Of a stretch of 64,000 nucleotides of DNA, positions 55,290-64,000 are shown one piece after another. Below the pieces are notes generated by a model. That model had not been told where the DNA came from, searched no databases, and saw only the letters and a program-made list of their open reading frames with translations. Each line of letters begins with the position of its first letter. The first letter of the stretch is position 1. Source of the DNA: Luteibacter flocculans (lineage in GTDB: Bacteria; Pseudomonadota; Gammaproteobacteria; Xanthomonadales; Rhodanobacteraceae); NCBI RefSeq assembly GCF_023612255.1, contig NZ_CP063231.1, positions 124,001-188,000 of the forward strand. Direction: 5' to 3'. A program made the position numbers and the translations under genes.

Positions 55290-56369
55290 TCATTTGTCCC
55301 GTATCAACGGCAGTACGCGCTCGCGAAGCACCTTGTACTCGGCATCCACCACTGCCTGGTTCGGGTCGTGGCCGGACTGTTCCAGCAGCACCCAACCTTT
55401 CTGCGGTGCAGTGATCGACTCGTAATAACGGCGGGCCAGTTCCGGGGGCGCCAGCAAATCATGTGCGCCTTCGACGAAGAACACGGGGATGGCGAAGTCC
55501 GTGCCCAACTTGGGCAGGTTCACTTGTGACAGCATGCCGTCGCCATGCATGCCAACGAAGTTGAGGAACGAGTAGTCCTCGCCGGCTTCGTAGTCGGCTT
55601 CCGCTTTATTCGTCGTATAGGCGGGAGCGCGGCGCCAGCTATCGGGCGGCGGCACGGTGACCTTTGCATCGTACTTGCGAATGATCCGGCGGACCTTGCC
55701 GAAGCTGCGTGGGTCGGTCCACGGCGGTGACCCGACCTGTGTGAGTACCGAGAGGGAATCCTTGTCGTTTGCGGCGGTCGCCAGAGCAACGAGCTTCTTG
55801 TAGCTCTCCGCCTGGGCTTCCTCGGAATTGACGATCTGGGACGTGCCCACGTAAGCGTAGAAAAGCTCCGGGTGTGACTTCGCCATGTAGACGGCGAGAA
55901 TCGAACCCCACGAGCTACCCCACAGGATGACCTTCCGCTTTCCATAGCGCTTGGCGAGGTAAGCGGCCAGTTCGTTGCCGTCCTGGGTCATCCGCTCGAT
56001 GGTCAGCTTCTCGTCGGGAGCCGGTGGGCTGCGCCCGTAGGTCATGCCGGCGCCGCGTTGATCCCACTGGACAACGATGAAGTCGCGGTATCCATCACCG
56101 TAGATGCTGTCGGAAAGGCCACTGAGCGGATTACCGGGGCCGCCACTGATGAAGAGTAGAACGGGATTGGCGCAGCTATCTCCCTTGGCTGTCACCCATT
56201 GCTCGATGCCTCCGATGACGACGTAGCCCGACTCGTCCACCTTCGAGGGTTTGCCCTTGCACGATGGCGAGAGGCTAACGGCGCTCCCCTTGGGCGCTTC
56301 GGCACAGACCGCAAGAGAAGGCCCCACCGCCATCGCCAGCCCGAAGACCAGCGCGATCCACTTCGTCAT
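55290..56369 (-). CDS. alpha/beta hydrolase, proline-iminopeptidase-like, secreted
   Basis: A 359-residue protein. Signal peptide (WIALVFGLAMAVGPSLAVCA) then PVLLFISGGPGNPLSGLSD (oxyanion GGPG), VVQWDQRGAGMTYGR, nucleophile WGSSWGSILAVYMA, and the Asp in FVEGAHDLLAPPEL and His in QSGHDPNQ. The GGPG and DQRGxG motifs are those of the prolyl iminopeptidase group (S33). Two Cys in the mature part could form a disulphide. No other peptidase is adjacent. Confidence 0.88.
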   Translation of the reverse strand: MTKWIALVFGLAMAVGPSLAVCAEAPKGSAVSLSPSCKGKPSKVDESGYVVIGGIEQWVTAKGDSCANPVLLFISGGPGNPLSGLSDSIYGDGYRDFIVVQWDQRGAGMTYGRSPPAPDEKLTIERMTQDGNELAAYLAKRYGKRKVILWGSSWGSILAVYMAKSHPELFYAYVGTSQIVNSEEAQAESYKKLVALATAANDKDSLSVLTQVGSPPWTDPRSFGKVRRIIRKYDAKVTVPPPDSWRRAPAYTTNKAEADYEAGEDYSFLNFVGMHGDGMLSQVNLPKLGTDFAIPVFFVEGAHDLLAPPELARRYYESITAPQKGWVLLEQSGHDPNQAVVDAEYKVLRERVLPLIRDK

Positions 56370-56492
56370 CCGATGTCCCCTGTGTCGCGGCCGACCGCGC
56401 GTTCCGTCGGACAGTGCCTGATTGCCGCGGCGCTGTCATGCGCCTTGTGGCGATCGCATCCCGCTTCTACCTCCCGTGCATCGGCCGGGGGA

Positions 56493-56745
56493 CTACCGAG
56501 GGAAAAGATGCAGGGCGGCATATTGAAGAAGCATGATGGTCTTGCCGTCGCGGATCGTTCCCGAAGCGATCATGCCAAGCGCCTCGTCGATATCGACTTC
56601 CATCACGGCGATGTCCTCACCCTCGTCTGCGTTGCCGCCGCCAGCGGTGGTGCGGTCGCCGGGTTCGTATTCGCACACGAAGAAGTGCAGGCGTTCGGTG
56701 ACCGACCCCCGGGCTCATGAAGGCATCGCCGAGGTGGATGAAACG
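56493..56745 (-). pseudogene. nudK: remnant of a NudK-like GDP-mannose pyrophosphatase
   Basis: The minus strand reads the C-terminal third of a Nudix hydrolase of the NudK group: TAGGGNADEGEDIAVMEV, ALGMIASGTIRDGKTIMLLQ. Upstream, a second frame reads FIHLGDAFMSPG. The family sequence continues SPG-SVTERLHFFV, and the two frames join only if one base is removed from the C5 run at 56706-56710, showing a +1 frameshift. The Nudix box and the N-terminal half are absent. So the gene is both truncated and shifted. Confidence 0.75.
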
Positions 56746-56874
56746 GACGATGTGTTGGCGCCGTACTATGCGGCCGGGCTTTCGATCGTTACTTTGTCAG
56801 GAGTGCGTTCGGCTTAGAGCGCAAATAATGACGGAGACGGCGCTGTAGTCGTCGGTCCACCGTCACCGCGAATG

Positions 56875-58617
56875 CTACTGAGCCGCGCGCCTCTTGAGCC
56901 GCTGTGCATAAAGCACCTCATCTGCGCGAGCAACGACAACGGCCACGGGCTCTCTGGGCTCAGCCTTTGCCCACCCGGTACTCACGCCAATGCCTCGCTG
57001 CGCCGCTTTGGTCTGAATGTCGGCGCTCAATGCCGGCAGGCGAAGCGGGTCACTGACCACCAGCAGAAACTCGTCGCCGCCTAAACGCACCACCGCGTCC
57101 TCGTTACGGCAACAGTCGCTGAGAAGCGTCGCTGTGGCGATGAGGATTTCGTCGCCACGTGCATGCCCGAAGGAGTCGTTGATGGCCTTGAAGTGGTCCA
57201 GATCCAAAACCACGCATCCCCATCGGCGACCGTTCGCGACCCACTGCTCCAACTGTTCCAGATAGCGGCGATTGAACGCCTTGGTAAGCGGATCGCGGGT
57301 AGACCACTCGACCAACAGGCGTTGATAGCGATGTTCTTCGGTGATGTCCTGGGCACTGCCGAGGACATAGGGGCCCTCGGTGCTGTCCTCTCTCAGGTTT
57401 TGGTATCGCCAATAGCGTTGGCCGCCATCTGCCGCTTCCAACTCCATCACACCCGCGTCCATACCTTGTGTGGCGATTCGTTGCAGATAGTCGGCGAACC
57501 CAGCCCGCCGCCGCGCAGGCATAAACTCCGTCAGCGAGCGGCCCAGCATCTGGTGGACGGCATAACCGAGCGAGTTCGCAGCGGCCGGGTTGACGGACAG
57601 GAGGACGCCCTCCAGGTCATGCGTGCAGATCAGGCTCAAGGAATACTCGAAAAGTTGCCGAAAACGTCGCTCGCTGGCCTGCAGCGCTTCGAGCGCGCGC
57701 CGCCGATCGGTGACGTCCTGTATGGCACCGGCCAGGCGCACCGGCCGTCCGTCTTTCGTTTCCCGCGCACCGACGGTACGCACCCAGATGCGCCGACCTC
57801 GTGCGGTCACGAGCGGGAGCTCCAGATCCCACGGTTCGCCTTCGGCCAGACATCGTTCGACGGCCTTCTGAATGACAAGACGTGCCCCCGGCGGGTAGAA
57901 CGACAAAGCCTCGTCAAGCGGCGGAACGTAGTCGGCGGGTACCTCATGGATCGCACACGTCTGCTCCGACCAGCGCAACGCATGCGTGACCAGGTCGAGT
58001 TCCCACCCGCCGACACGCGACAGCTTCCCGGTGCGCTGCAGGAACTGCTGGCGCTCGCGCAATTCGGTTTCGAGCGCCTGCGAGGTCGTCGCCAGTCGAC
58101 GAGCCTCCGCGGCTTCGTGCTCCGCCCGGTCACGCTGCTCCATCAATTCCAGGCGGCTCTCCAGGGCCAACGACGCAGCCTGGGCCAAGCGAGCCAGCGC
58201 CTCCCGTTGCCCATCCGTCAGCGTGCCTGGTACTGGGCCAAGCACGCACAGTGATCCGACGGTCGCGCCGTTACTGGTTCGGATGGGGAAGCCCGCGTAC
58301 GCGCGGATGCCCGGTTCGCCCGTCACCATCGGGTTGTTGGCGAAACGTGGGTCCGTCCGGGCGTCATGTACCTCCACGGGCCGGCTATCGGTCACCACGT
58401 GGTGGCAGAACGCCACGTCGCGCGGGGTCGAGGACACGCCCGGCAAACCGTGGTTGGCCTTGAACCACTGCCGATGCTGGTCCATCAGGCTCAGTAGGGA
58501 CATCGGCATGCCGGTGATCGCTGCAGCCGCCTGGACCAGGGCGTCGAAGAGCGCTTCCGGCGCCGTGTCCAGCACGCGCAGTTCGTGGAGTCGCCGCAGT
58601 CGTTCGTTCTCGTTCAA
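56875..58617 (-). CDS. GAF-PAS-PAS diguanylate cyclase
   Basis: A 580-residue soluble protein. GAF domain about 20-155 (DVAFCHHVVTDSRPVEVHDA, YAGFPIRTSNGATVGSLCVL), short coiled coil, PAS about 195-310 and 318-430 (DVTDRRRALEALQASERRF), and a GGDEF domain with intact GGDEF at 513-517 plus LDLDHFKAINDSFGHARGDE. An RxxD inhibitory site is present (RNED at 504-507, five residues before GGDEF). The protein therefore should make cyclic di-GMP with product inhibition. No membrane segment. Confidence 0.9.
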   Translation of the reverse strand: MNENERLRRLHELRVLDTAPEALFDALVQAAAAITGMPMSLLSLMDQHRQWFKANHGLPGVSSTPRDVAFCHHVVTDSRPVEVHDARTDPRFANNPMVTGEPGIRAYAGFPIRTSNGATVGSLCVLGPVPGTLTDGQREALARLAQAASLALESRLELMEQRDRAEHEAAEARRLATTSQALETELRERQQFLQRTGKLSRVGGWELDLVTHALRWSEQTCAIHEVPADYVPPLDEALSFYPPGARLVIQKAVERCLAEGEPWDLELPLVTARGRRIWVRTVGARETKDGRPVRLAGAIQDVTDRRRALEALQASERRFRQLFEYSLSLICTHDLEGVLLSVNPAAANSLGYAVHQMLGRSLTEFMPARRRAGFADYLQRIATQGMDAGVMELEAADGGQRYWRYQNLREDSTEGPYVLGSAQDITEEHRYQRLLVEWSTRDPLTKAFNRRYLEQLEQWVANGRRWGCVVLDLDHFKAINDSFGHARGDEILIATATLLSDCCRNEDAVVRLGGDEFLLVVSDPLRLPALSADIQTKAAQRGIGVSTGWAKAEPREPVAVVVARADEVLYAQRLKRRAAQ

Positions 58618-58799
58618 AGGCTACGCGCGCTCAGACGATAGGAGTGATGAACGTCGCAGCAGACAGCCCGTCGGTCAAGCGCCGAGTTAAGCATACGTGC
58701 GCGCACCAAATGACACCTCAGTTCGCAGTTCCTTCCGACAAGGCCTTTCGCCTGCTTCACGGTGTTGCGGGTGGTACCGGGTTCTATAAGCTTGGCGGT

Positions 58800-59870
58800 A
58801 TGAATACCGAATCCACAGACGATTTGCACGGCACGCTTCAGCTTGAGCCCAGGCAGATACCGCTTCCAGCCTCGATCAGTCCAGCCGCCAGGGCTTGGAT
58901 GGGCAAACAGATCACCAGTGAAGGTGTCGCTCGTCATGCATTGATGAGCTTGCCCGAAGTGACGGACCACTCAGGATGGAAGCGTCTGCAAGCCATGTCG
59001 GCTGCGCTATATGCAGAAATGCTCGCGGGCAAGCACGGCGCAGCAGGTGCCCCGTTGCAAACCATCCGCGAGGGGGCGACGACGATGCACGTTGCCCTGC
59101 CTTCCCATCCGAAGAGCGACGCCGTGTATCTCGATGTGCATGGCGGCGCTTTGGTGTTCGGGGAAGGCGAGCCCTGCCGCGTAGGTGCTCAGCAGCAAGC
59201 GGAGCTGCATCGCCTGGTTTGCTATGCGGTCGATTATCGCGTGCCTCCGGACCACCCCTATCCGGCTGCTCTCGAAGACTGTCTCACAGCGTATCGATTT
59301 CTCCTGGCGCGGTACCCCGCGGAGGCCATCGTCGTAGGTGGCCGATCTGCTGGCGGCAACCTTGCAGTAGCCATGTTGCATAGAGCACGCGATGAAGGCT
59401 TGCCGATGCCATCCGGACTGGTGTTGCTGTCGCCGGAAGTCGACTTGACCGAATCGGGCGACAGTTTCCAAACGAACCGCGACCTGGACGTCGTACTGCC
59501 CCGTTCACTGATGAAGCAGAATCTCCTCTACGCGGCCGGTCACGATCTGGCGCACCCTTCTCTGTCGCCTCTATTCGGCACGTTCGAAGACTTTCCTCCG
59601 ACGTTCATTCAGTCGGGGACAAGAGACTTGCTGCTGTCCAACGCAGTGCGGCTCCATCGCGCACTACGGCAAGCCAAGGTCGCTGCGGAGCTGCACATAT
59701 TCGAGGGTATGCCGCATGGAGGGTTCGGGGGCGGCACGCCTGAAGACGACGACTTGGCGGGAGAACTCACAAGCTTTGTTGATGGCTGCCTTGCGCTCAA
59801 GAAAACAGAAGAAGATGAGCGGGAACCTAGCTTGAAGGTGTGGCGCGAAATCTGCCGTCCCGTCATTTAA
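58800..59870 (+). CDS. alpha/beta hydrolase of the HSL type (acetyl esterase-like)
   Basis: A 356-residue cytoplasmic esterase. The oxyanion motif HGGA (LDVHGGALVFG), nucleophile GGRSAGGNLAV, Asp in QSGTRDLLLSN and His in GMPHGGFGG are in the bHSL order. YAVDYRVPPDHPYPAALEDC is typical. The start at 58800 (MNTESTDDLHG) is tentative because no strong ribosome binding site is visible and the same frame is open upstream to 58644. Substrate: short acyl esters by family, not by evidence here. Confidence 0.85.
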   Translation: MNTESTDDLHGTLQLEPRQIPLPASISPAARAWMGKQITSEGVARHALMSLPEVTDHSGWKRLQAMSAALYAEMLAGKHGAAGAPLQTIREGATTMHVALPSHPKSDAVYLDVHGGALVFGEGEPCRVGAQQQAELHRLVCYAVDYRVPPDHPYPAALEDCLTAYRFLLARYPAEAIVVGGRSAGGNLAVAMLHRARDEGLPMPSGLVLLSPEVDLTESGDSFQTNRDLDVVLPRSLMKQNLLYAAGHDLAHPSLSPLFGTFEDFPPTFIQSGTRDLLLSNAVRLHRALRQAKVAAELHIFEGMPHGGFGGGTPEDDDLAGELTSFVDGCLALKKTEEDEREPSLKVWREICRPVI

Positions 59871-60142
59871 AGTGTGGGAACCAGAGTCGCAAATTCTGTA
59901 AGAATAGGCCGCTCGAACCCTGAGGCGTACGGTGCGGTAGTCAGCTCGTTCTGCTAGCTATCCGCACGTTGCTCGGCTACCGGGGTGCGCTATGCGGCGC
60001 AATGGTCAAGGTAGTCCCCGGCCGGAGCGATGTTCTGCTCGTAGGCACAGGTTAGACTCACATTGCCGCCGGCACGAGGCGGTTCAAAGGGGATCACATT
60101 GGACGTTACATTTCGTCTGGGAGAGGCATGTCAGCTTTGCAT
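59871..60142. other. gap upstream of the large NTPase
   Basis: About 270 bases without a supported gene. A hydrolase stop lies on the left and the hairpin at 60143 on the right. No tRNA, attachment-site repeat or integrase remnant was seen, though the composition shifts here toward the lower-GC sequence that follows. Confidence 0.4.
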
Positions 60143-60171
60143 CGGCTTGCAGCGTAGAGAGATGCAAGCCG
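60143..60171. promoter_or_regulatory. hairpin just before the NTPase start
   Basis: CGGCTTGCA (60143-60151) and TGCAAGCCG (60163-60171) are a perfect 9-bp inverted repeat with an 11-base loop. The ribosome binding site GAGG (60171-60174) begins at its last base, and the ATG is at 60182. It could affect translation or be an operator. Confidence 0.6.
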
Positions 60172-60181
60172 AGGTGCACGT

Positions 60182-63100
60182 ATGAGTGCGGTGCGCTTTC
60201 CGTTGACGACTCGATTGAGAGCGGCGTGGAAGCTTTTGCTGGCCGCCGTGGAGTGGCTCACTGCCACAGTGGACTACAGCGACGCTCTTGAGCCACTAAC
60301 GCCCATCCTTCTCGATCCGGCCGCGTCCGAAGGCTACGAGCGTGAGCTGGCCGTGGCGCTTACCAACCCACTAGTGCGCAACGTCGCCATTACCGGCGGC
60401 TATGGGGCAGGCAAGAGCAGCCTGATCCGAACGTTCAAAGAACATCATCCCGGACTAACATACGCTTCCGTGTCGCTGGCGACCTTCCGGAAAGACCGCG
60501 TCGTCGCGTCCACCGCGGACGAGTCTGATCACGCGAGCGCCGAAGAGCCGAAGGTCAACGTCGCTGAACTCATTGAGCGCATCGAAGAGACGATCGTTCA
60601 GCAGCTGCTATACGCGGTTCCGGCAAAGAAGCTGCCGCGCAGTCGTTTGAAGCGCATCGTGCAGGCCTCTCGCGGGCGGGCGGCGTTTGCGACGCTATTG
60701 ATCCTTTTGGGCGCAGTGGCGGCTTCGCGCCTATATCTGCCCTTTGCCCACCCTTCAAAGGATGTGCAGCCCGATTGGCTGATGAGTGCACTGGCATGGG
60801 TGCCTGCCACGTCCGCGCTCTTAGTTGCCCTAGCGGTGGCTACGGCTTTAATTTACGCGATCGCCAGATCACTTTCGCTCCTCAATATTGACGGTTGGTC
60901 AATTAAGGGCGGTAAAGTGGAAACGGTGCATCACGGCTCGGTGCTTCACAAGAACGTAGATGAGATCCTCTATTGCTTTCAGAACAGTTCAATCGACGTA
61001 GTCATCGTCGAAGACCTCGATCGGTTCGGCGTACAGGACGTGTTCTTCCGGCTTAGAGAAATCAACGCGATCATCAACGAGGCGCCACAAATCACGCGTC
61101 CGGTGCGATTCGTCTATGCCCTTAACGACGAACTGTTTGCCGGAAGTGAGAAGACAAAATTCTTCGACGTGGTGGTGCCCGTCGTGCCGGTTATCAACAA
61201 AGAAAACTCGCACGCGAAGATGATCGAATTGCTTCGAAAGCGCAAGTTCGGTGGCGAGACCTATGCCAGCAAGTTGAATGCGGAGCTAGTCGAAACAGTG
61301 TGCTATCGCATCGATGACATGCGCCTTGTAAAAAACATTGTCAACGAATTTCACATATTCGCACGCATCATGCTCAAGACGATCCGGCTTGATTGGGACA
61401 AGTTGTTTGCGATGATCGTGATCAAGAATGTTCATTCTGATCAGTACTGGGGTCTGAGTAAGCGTCAAGGGTTCGTCTACGAGCTGGTCGCCGGCTATGC
61501 GGAATGGCGAAGCAAGCAGGTGGCTGTTGTACGAGCTGAGATGGCCGTCCTCGAGAATAGGCTTACGAAGAAGAATGAGGATGTGGCGCGGAGCATTCTA
61601 GAACTACGGATAATTGCCTGGTATCACCTTCAGAGCCGAGCCAATACCACCACGGCGGCGACACTCATTCAGAAAGAAGGCTCGAACTTCAGCCTGCCCG
61701 ACTTTCTTACGGATGCCGTCTTCGACAGCTTTGCAGAGTCCACTGCAGCCCAATACCTTCTGCACCAGAACGGAGCAAGAATTAGCCAGGCGTTACGCTT
61801 GTCCGACACCCTCCAGGAGATGGATTATTCGGCGCGACTCGCCGCCATCAGCATCGATGATGAAGCCACCCGGGCGGACCTGACATCGAAGGCGCGATAC
61901 TGCGACGACCTGCAACGTATGCCACTCGCGCAGGGCATGCGATCGGGCTATCAAGAGAGCTACGCTGAGAGACTCGCAAGCTACGAAACGATCAAGTATC
62001 TCTTAGTCGCCGGCCATTTGGATCAGGATTATCCCGACTATATTGGGCACTTCTACGGTCATACTATCGGTCGCGAAGATATGAATCTCCTTTTGGCGCT
62101 CCGTCAAGGGGATGAGTGCGACGTTGACACGCCCATTGAAGAGCCTGCAAGGCTACTGAAAAAGCTTCGCTTGGAAAATATCGACCAGGGTCGCGGCATC
62201 ATGACGGACCTTATTGGCTATCTGTGTCAGTCGTACGTATCGGACGTTCAAGGCGCTTACTCTCCGTACCTTCAGAGGGTATTGCATGACGGTGGTGAGT
62301 ACATTGATCGCTTCGCGCAAGTTGTGAATCGGCTAATTGCACGCGGTGATGGACATAGCCTCGCCCGGGCGATGTTTGACCTTAAATCGACGTTGTTTGC
62401 CGCTGTACTGAACGGGGCCTCATTTCCCGATCAAGCAGCAGAGCAAGCATTCATTACCACGACCCTGGACACCCTCAGCCTTAATGAGGTAAGGCGCCTA
62501 GGGGAGGACGGTGGGTCGATAAGAAATGCTGTCGAAGCGCTCACCGACGTTTCTCTGTTGGTCCCCAAGCTCACTCGGCCGGCCGGGGGTTGGCTATGGA
62601 TCAAGGCGGCTACAATCCGATTCTATAACCTAGGTCCGGCAACTAATAAGGACGTCTTGGCTTCGCTGATTGCATCGAATTCCCTGTCTCCGTCGTTGAA
62701 AATGCTGCGCCTGATCGCGTCGAAGGCGGAGGTGTCATTCGACGACGCTTACTCCATCGCGTTGCGCGACGTGCTTGTCACTGGCATTGACGGTGTTGAT
62801 AACTTTGTGAAAAGACACGCGGAAGACATCGTACGTACGCTGCTCAGTCAGCCAGGCGATCTCGTGGAGGATTCCGCATCGGCCCTACTTGCCTTACACA
62901 TGATTGAAAGCAACGTCGATCTTTCTGTCGCCTACTTTGATCGAACAAAATGCACGTTTGCCTCGCTGGAGCAGCTGCCAGTGAGGCTCTGGCTCGCGGC
63001 TATACAATCCGACCGGATTACTGACCGACCTGACGCGCTACGTCGTCTTGAGGCTGTTATGGAAGCTTCGGAGTCATCAGATCAAGTCGACATAGATCAA

Positions 63101-63919
63101 GTCGACATTCGAGCGGTGCTTTCGGCATACGCTGCCATGCATGTAAACGATCTGTTTAAAAGCCTTTGGCGACATGACGTAAGTGACCGGCGTCTCCAGT
63201 CATGGATACTCACAGAGGCAAATCTCGCGGATGGCGTCGCTGCGAAGCTGCTCTCAACCACGTTGATCGAGGACCCTAGCCTGCTTACGGAGGAGGTGAC
63301 CGATTCAAGACTTCAGACGCTTGCTGCACTTGAGTGCCTTGTGCTTTCGCCGGAGCTTTGGGCAGTCGTGCTCGACCGATCCCCAAGTGTGCAGGTCAAC
63401 TATCTTTCGCCGCATTGGGATAAGGTCCGCCACTCGCAAATTGAGGATTCAATTCCGTTTGATACTATCGAACGGCTATACGTTGGCGGAATTGTTGACG
63501 TTGAGGATGCCGTCCGCATTCTTTCCAACGTCGACGAAACGGTAATTGCCGCCTCACCGACGGCTCCAGTGGTCTTTGCGCGACTTGCAAGGGATGCATC
63601 CGTCGCGCGTGTGAGCTTCCCAAAAGTGCTTTCGCGGTCCGTATCGCGCTTGATGTCGTCGGACACACTCTCACCGGACGAGTTGCGGTACCTTTTGACA
63701 CAGGGCATTCCCGAAATGACGTGGGGCGAGATTGCCGCAGTGCTTCAGCGCATTGGCGGTGGCTTGGCGCAATTGCATCCAGGGCGTACCTTTGTCGTGG
63801 CATTGGAACCTGGTGTCGCCGAGATTCTGGTGGCTCTCGACAAGCGCGGCTATCTATCCTCTTCGCCGGAGCTAGAAGAGGGCCACGCTAGGGGACGCAT
63901 GCGTCGAAAGGTTATTTGA
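60182..63919 (+). CDS. YobI-like membrane P-loop NTPase
   Basis: A 1245-residue protein. N-terminal ATPase domain with Walker A GGYGAGKS (72-79), two transmembrane helices (about 167-187 and 199-227), then Walker B IDVVIVEDLDRF (271-282) and FVYALNDELFAG. The remaining 900 residues are a helical region without known motifs. The layout (helices inserted between Walker A and B, DLDRF, ALNDELF) is that of YobI-type STAND-like NTPases. Such proteins are candidates for phage defence but this has not been shown. GC content and codon use differ from neighbours (more AT-ending codons, e.g. many ATT, CTT, ACA), which suggests transfer. The start has GAGG 7 bases upstream beside the hairpin. Confidence 0.75.
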   Translation: MSAVRFPLTTRLRAAWKLLLAAVEWLTATVDYSDALEPLTPILLDPAASEGYERELAVALTNPLVRNVAITGGYGAGKSSLIRTFKEHHPGLTYASVSLATFRKDRVVASTADESDHASAEEPKVNVAELIERIEETIVQQLLYAVPAKKLPRSRLKRIVQASRGRAAFATLLILLGAVAASRLYLPFAHPSKDVQPDWLMSALAWVPATSALLVALAVATALIYAIARSLSLLNIDGWSIKGGKVETVHHGSVLHKNVDEILYCFQNSSIDVVIVEDLDRFGVQDVFFRLREINAIINEAPQITRPVRFVYALNDELFAGSEKTKFFDVVVPVVPVINKENSHAKMIELLRKRKFGGETYASKLNAELVETVCYRIDDMRLVKNIVNEFHIFARIMLKTIRLDWDKLFAMIVIKNVHSDQYWGLSKRQGFVYELVAGYAEWRSKQVAVVRAEMAVLENRLTKKNEDVARSILELRIIAWYHLQSRANTTTAATLIQKEGSNFSLPDFLTDAVFDSFAESTAAQYLLHQNGARISQALRLSDTLQEMDYSARLAAISIDDEATRADLTSKARYCDDLQRMPLAQGMRSGYQESYAERLASYETIKYLLVAGHLDQDYPDYIGHFYGHTIGREDMNLLLALRQGDECDVDTPIEEPARLLKKLRLENIDQGRGIMTDLIGYLCQSYVSDVQGAYSPYLQRVLHDGGEYIDRFAQVVNRLIARGDGHSLARAMFDLKSTLFAAVLNGASFPDQAAEQAFITTTLDTLSLNEVRRLGEDGGSIRNAVEALTDVSLLVPKLTRPAGGWLWIKAATIRFYNLGPATNKDVLASLIASNSLSPSLKMLRLIASKAEVSFDDAYSIALRDVLVTGIDGVDNFVKRHAEDIVRTLLSQPGDLVEDSASALLALHMIESNVDLSVAYFDRTKCTFASLEQLPVRLWLAAIQSDRITDRPDALRRLEAVMEASESSDQVDIDQVDIRAVLSAYAAMHVNDLFKSLWRHDVSDRRLQSWILTEANLADGVAAKLLSTTLIEDPSLLTEEVTDSRLQTLAALECLVLSPELWAVVLDRSPSVQVNYLSPHWDKVRHSQIEDSIPFDTIERLYVGGIVDVEDAVRILSNVDETVIAASPTAPVVFARLARDASVARVSFPKVLSRSVSRLMSSDTLSPDELRYLLTQGIPEMTWGEIAAVLQRIGGGLAQLHPGRTFVVALEPGVAEILVALDKRGYLSSSPELEEGHARGRMRRKVI

Positions 63920-64000
63920 CCGACGCAACGCACGAGTTGCCGCCCTGCCTCATCGCCGAGATACATTGGGCGCCACATCATCTGAGCTGGTGTCCAATTC
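63920..64000. other. 81-base right edge without a gene
   Basis: Sequence after the NTPase stop; too short to judge. A downstream partner gene would start beyond the window. Confidence 0.3.

Noticed and set aside
60182-63919. possible integrase or prophage island around the NTPase
   Set aside because: No integrase, attachment repeat, tRNA or phage gene visible in the window.

Overview
The window is a 64 kb piece of a high-GC gammaproteobacterial chromosome. The gene content points to the Xanthomonadales, most likely Rhodanobacteraceae such as Luteibacter or Dyella: Oar-type TonB receptor, BtuB under a cobalamin riboswitch, paired S9 peptidases, copAB, PseudomonasLigD-like ligase, REP-like palindromes. 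The genus is an inference; no rRNA or tRNA is present to confirm it.

Layout. 1-9.3 kb: 5' part of a TonB-dependent receptor (minus), then promoter, cobalamin riboswitch and btuB, an RND pump without its own adaptor, a LysR regulator divergent from a short-chain dehydrogenase, and a DOPA-dioxygenase-family gene. 9.5-18.9 kb: an RHS/YD-repeat polymorphic toxin with a Gly-rich tip, followed by a lower-GC string of small membrane or lipoprotein genes that look like present and past immunity genes. This string holds two paralogues (one stopped by an amber codon), a 47-bp fragment of RHS core and other remnants. 19-30 kb: a PAS-GGDEF-EAL protein, a PagL-type lipid A deacylase with a strong terminator, a REP cluster, a complete MarR-controlled tripartite efflux operon (marR, outer-membrane factor, emrA, emrB), an AraC regulator and two small unknown genes. 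29.6-41.4 kb: kdpDE without kdpFABC, two divergent S9 peptidases, a YihG-like acyltransferase and the three-domain DNA ligase LigD. 41.5-44.5 kb: two fimbrial-adhesin-like proteins, the second lacking the pilin domain, translationally coupled to a subtilisin-fold protein that has lost the catalytic His, Ser and oxyanion Asn. 44.6-50.8 kb: copAB, a DHA2 exporter, a Tat-exported GH29 fucosidase, a DksA-type zinc-finger protein. 50.9-59.9 kb: regulators, small metabolic enzymes, a broken nudK-like gene, a GAF-PAS-GGDEF cyclase and two alpha/beta hydrolases. 60.2-63.9 kb: a lower-GC 1245-residue YobI-like membrane P-loop NTPase, probably acquired horizontally.

Most noteworthy are the pseudo-subtilase/adhesin operon, the RHS tip-immunity graveyard, and the large NTPase with a hairpin beside its ribosome binding site. 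Enzyme names come from motifs read by eye; no database search was possible.
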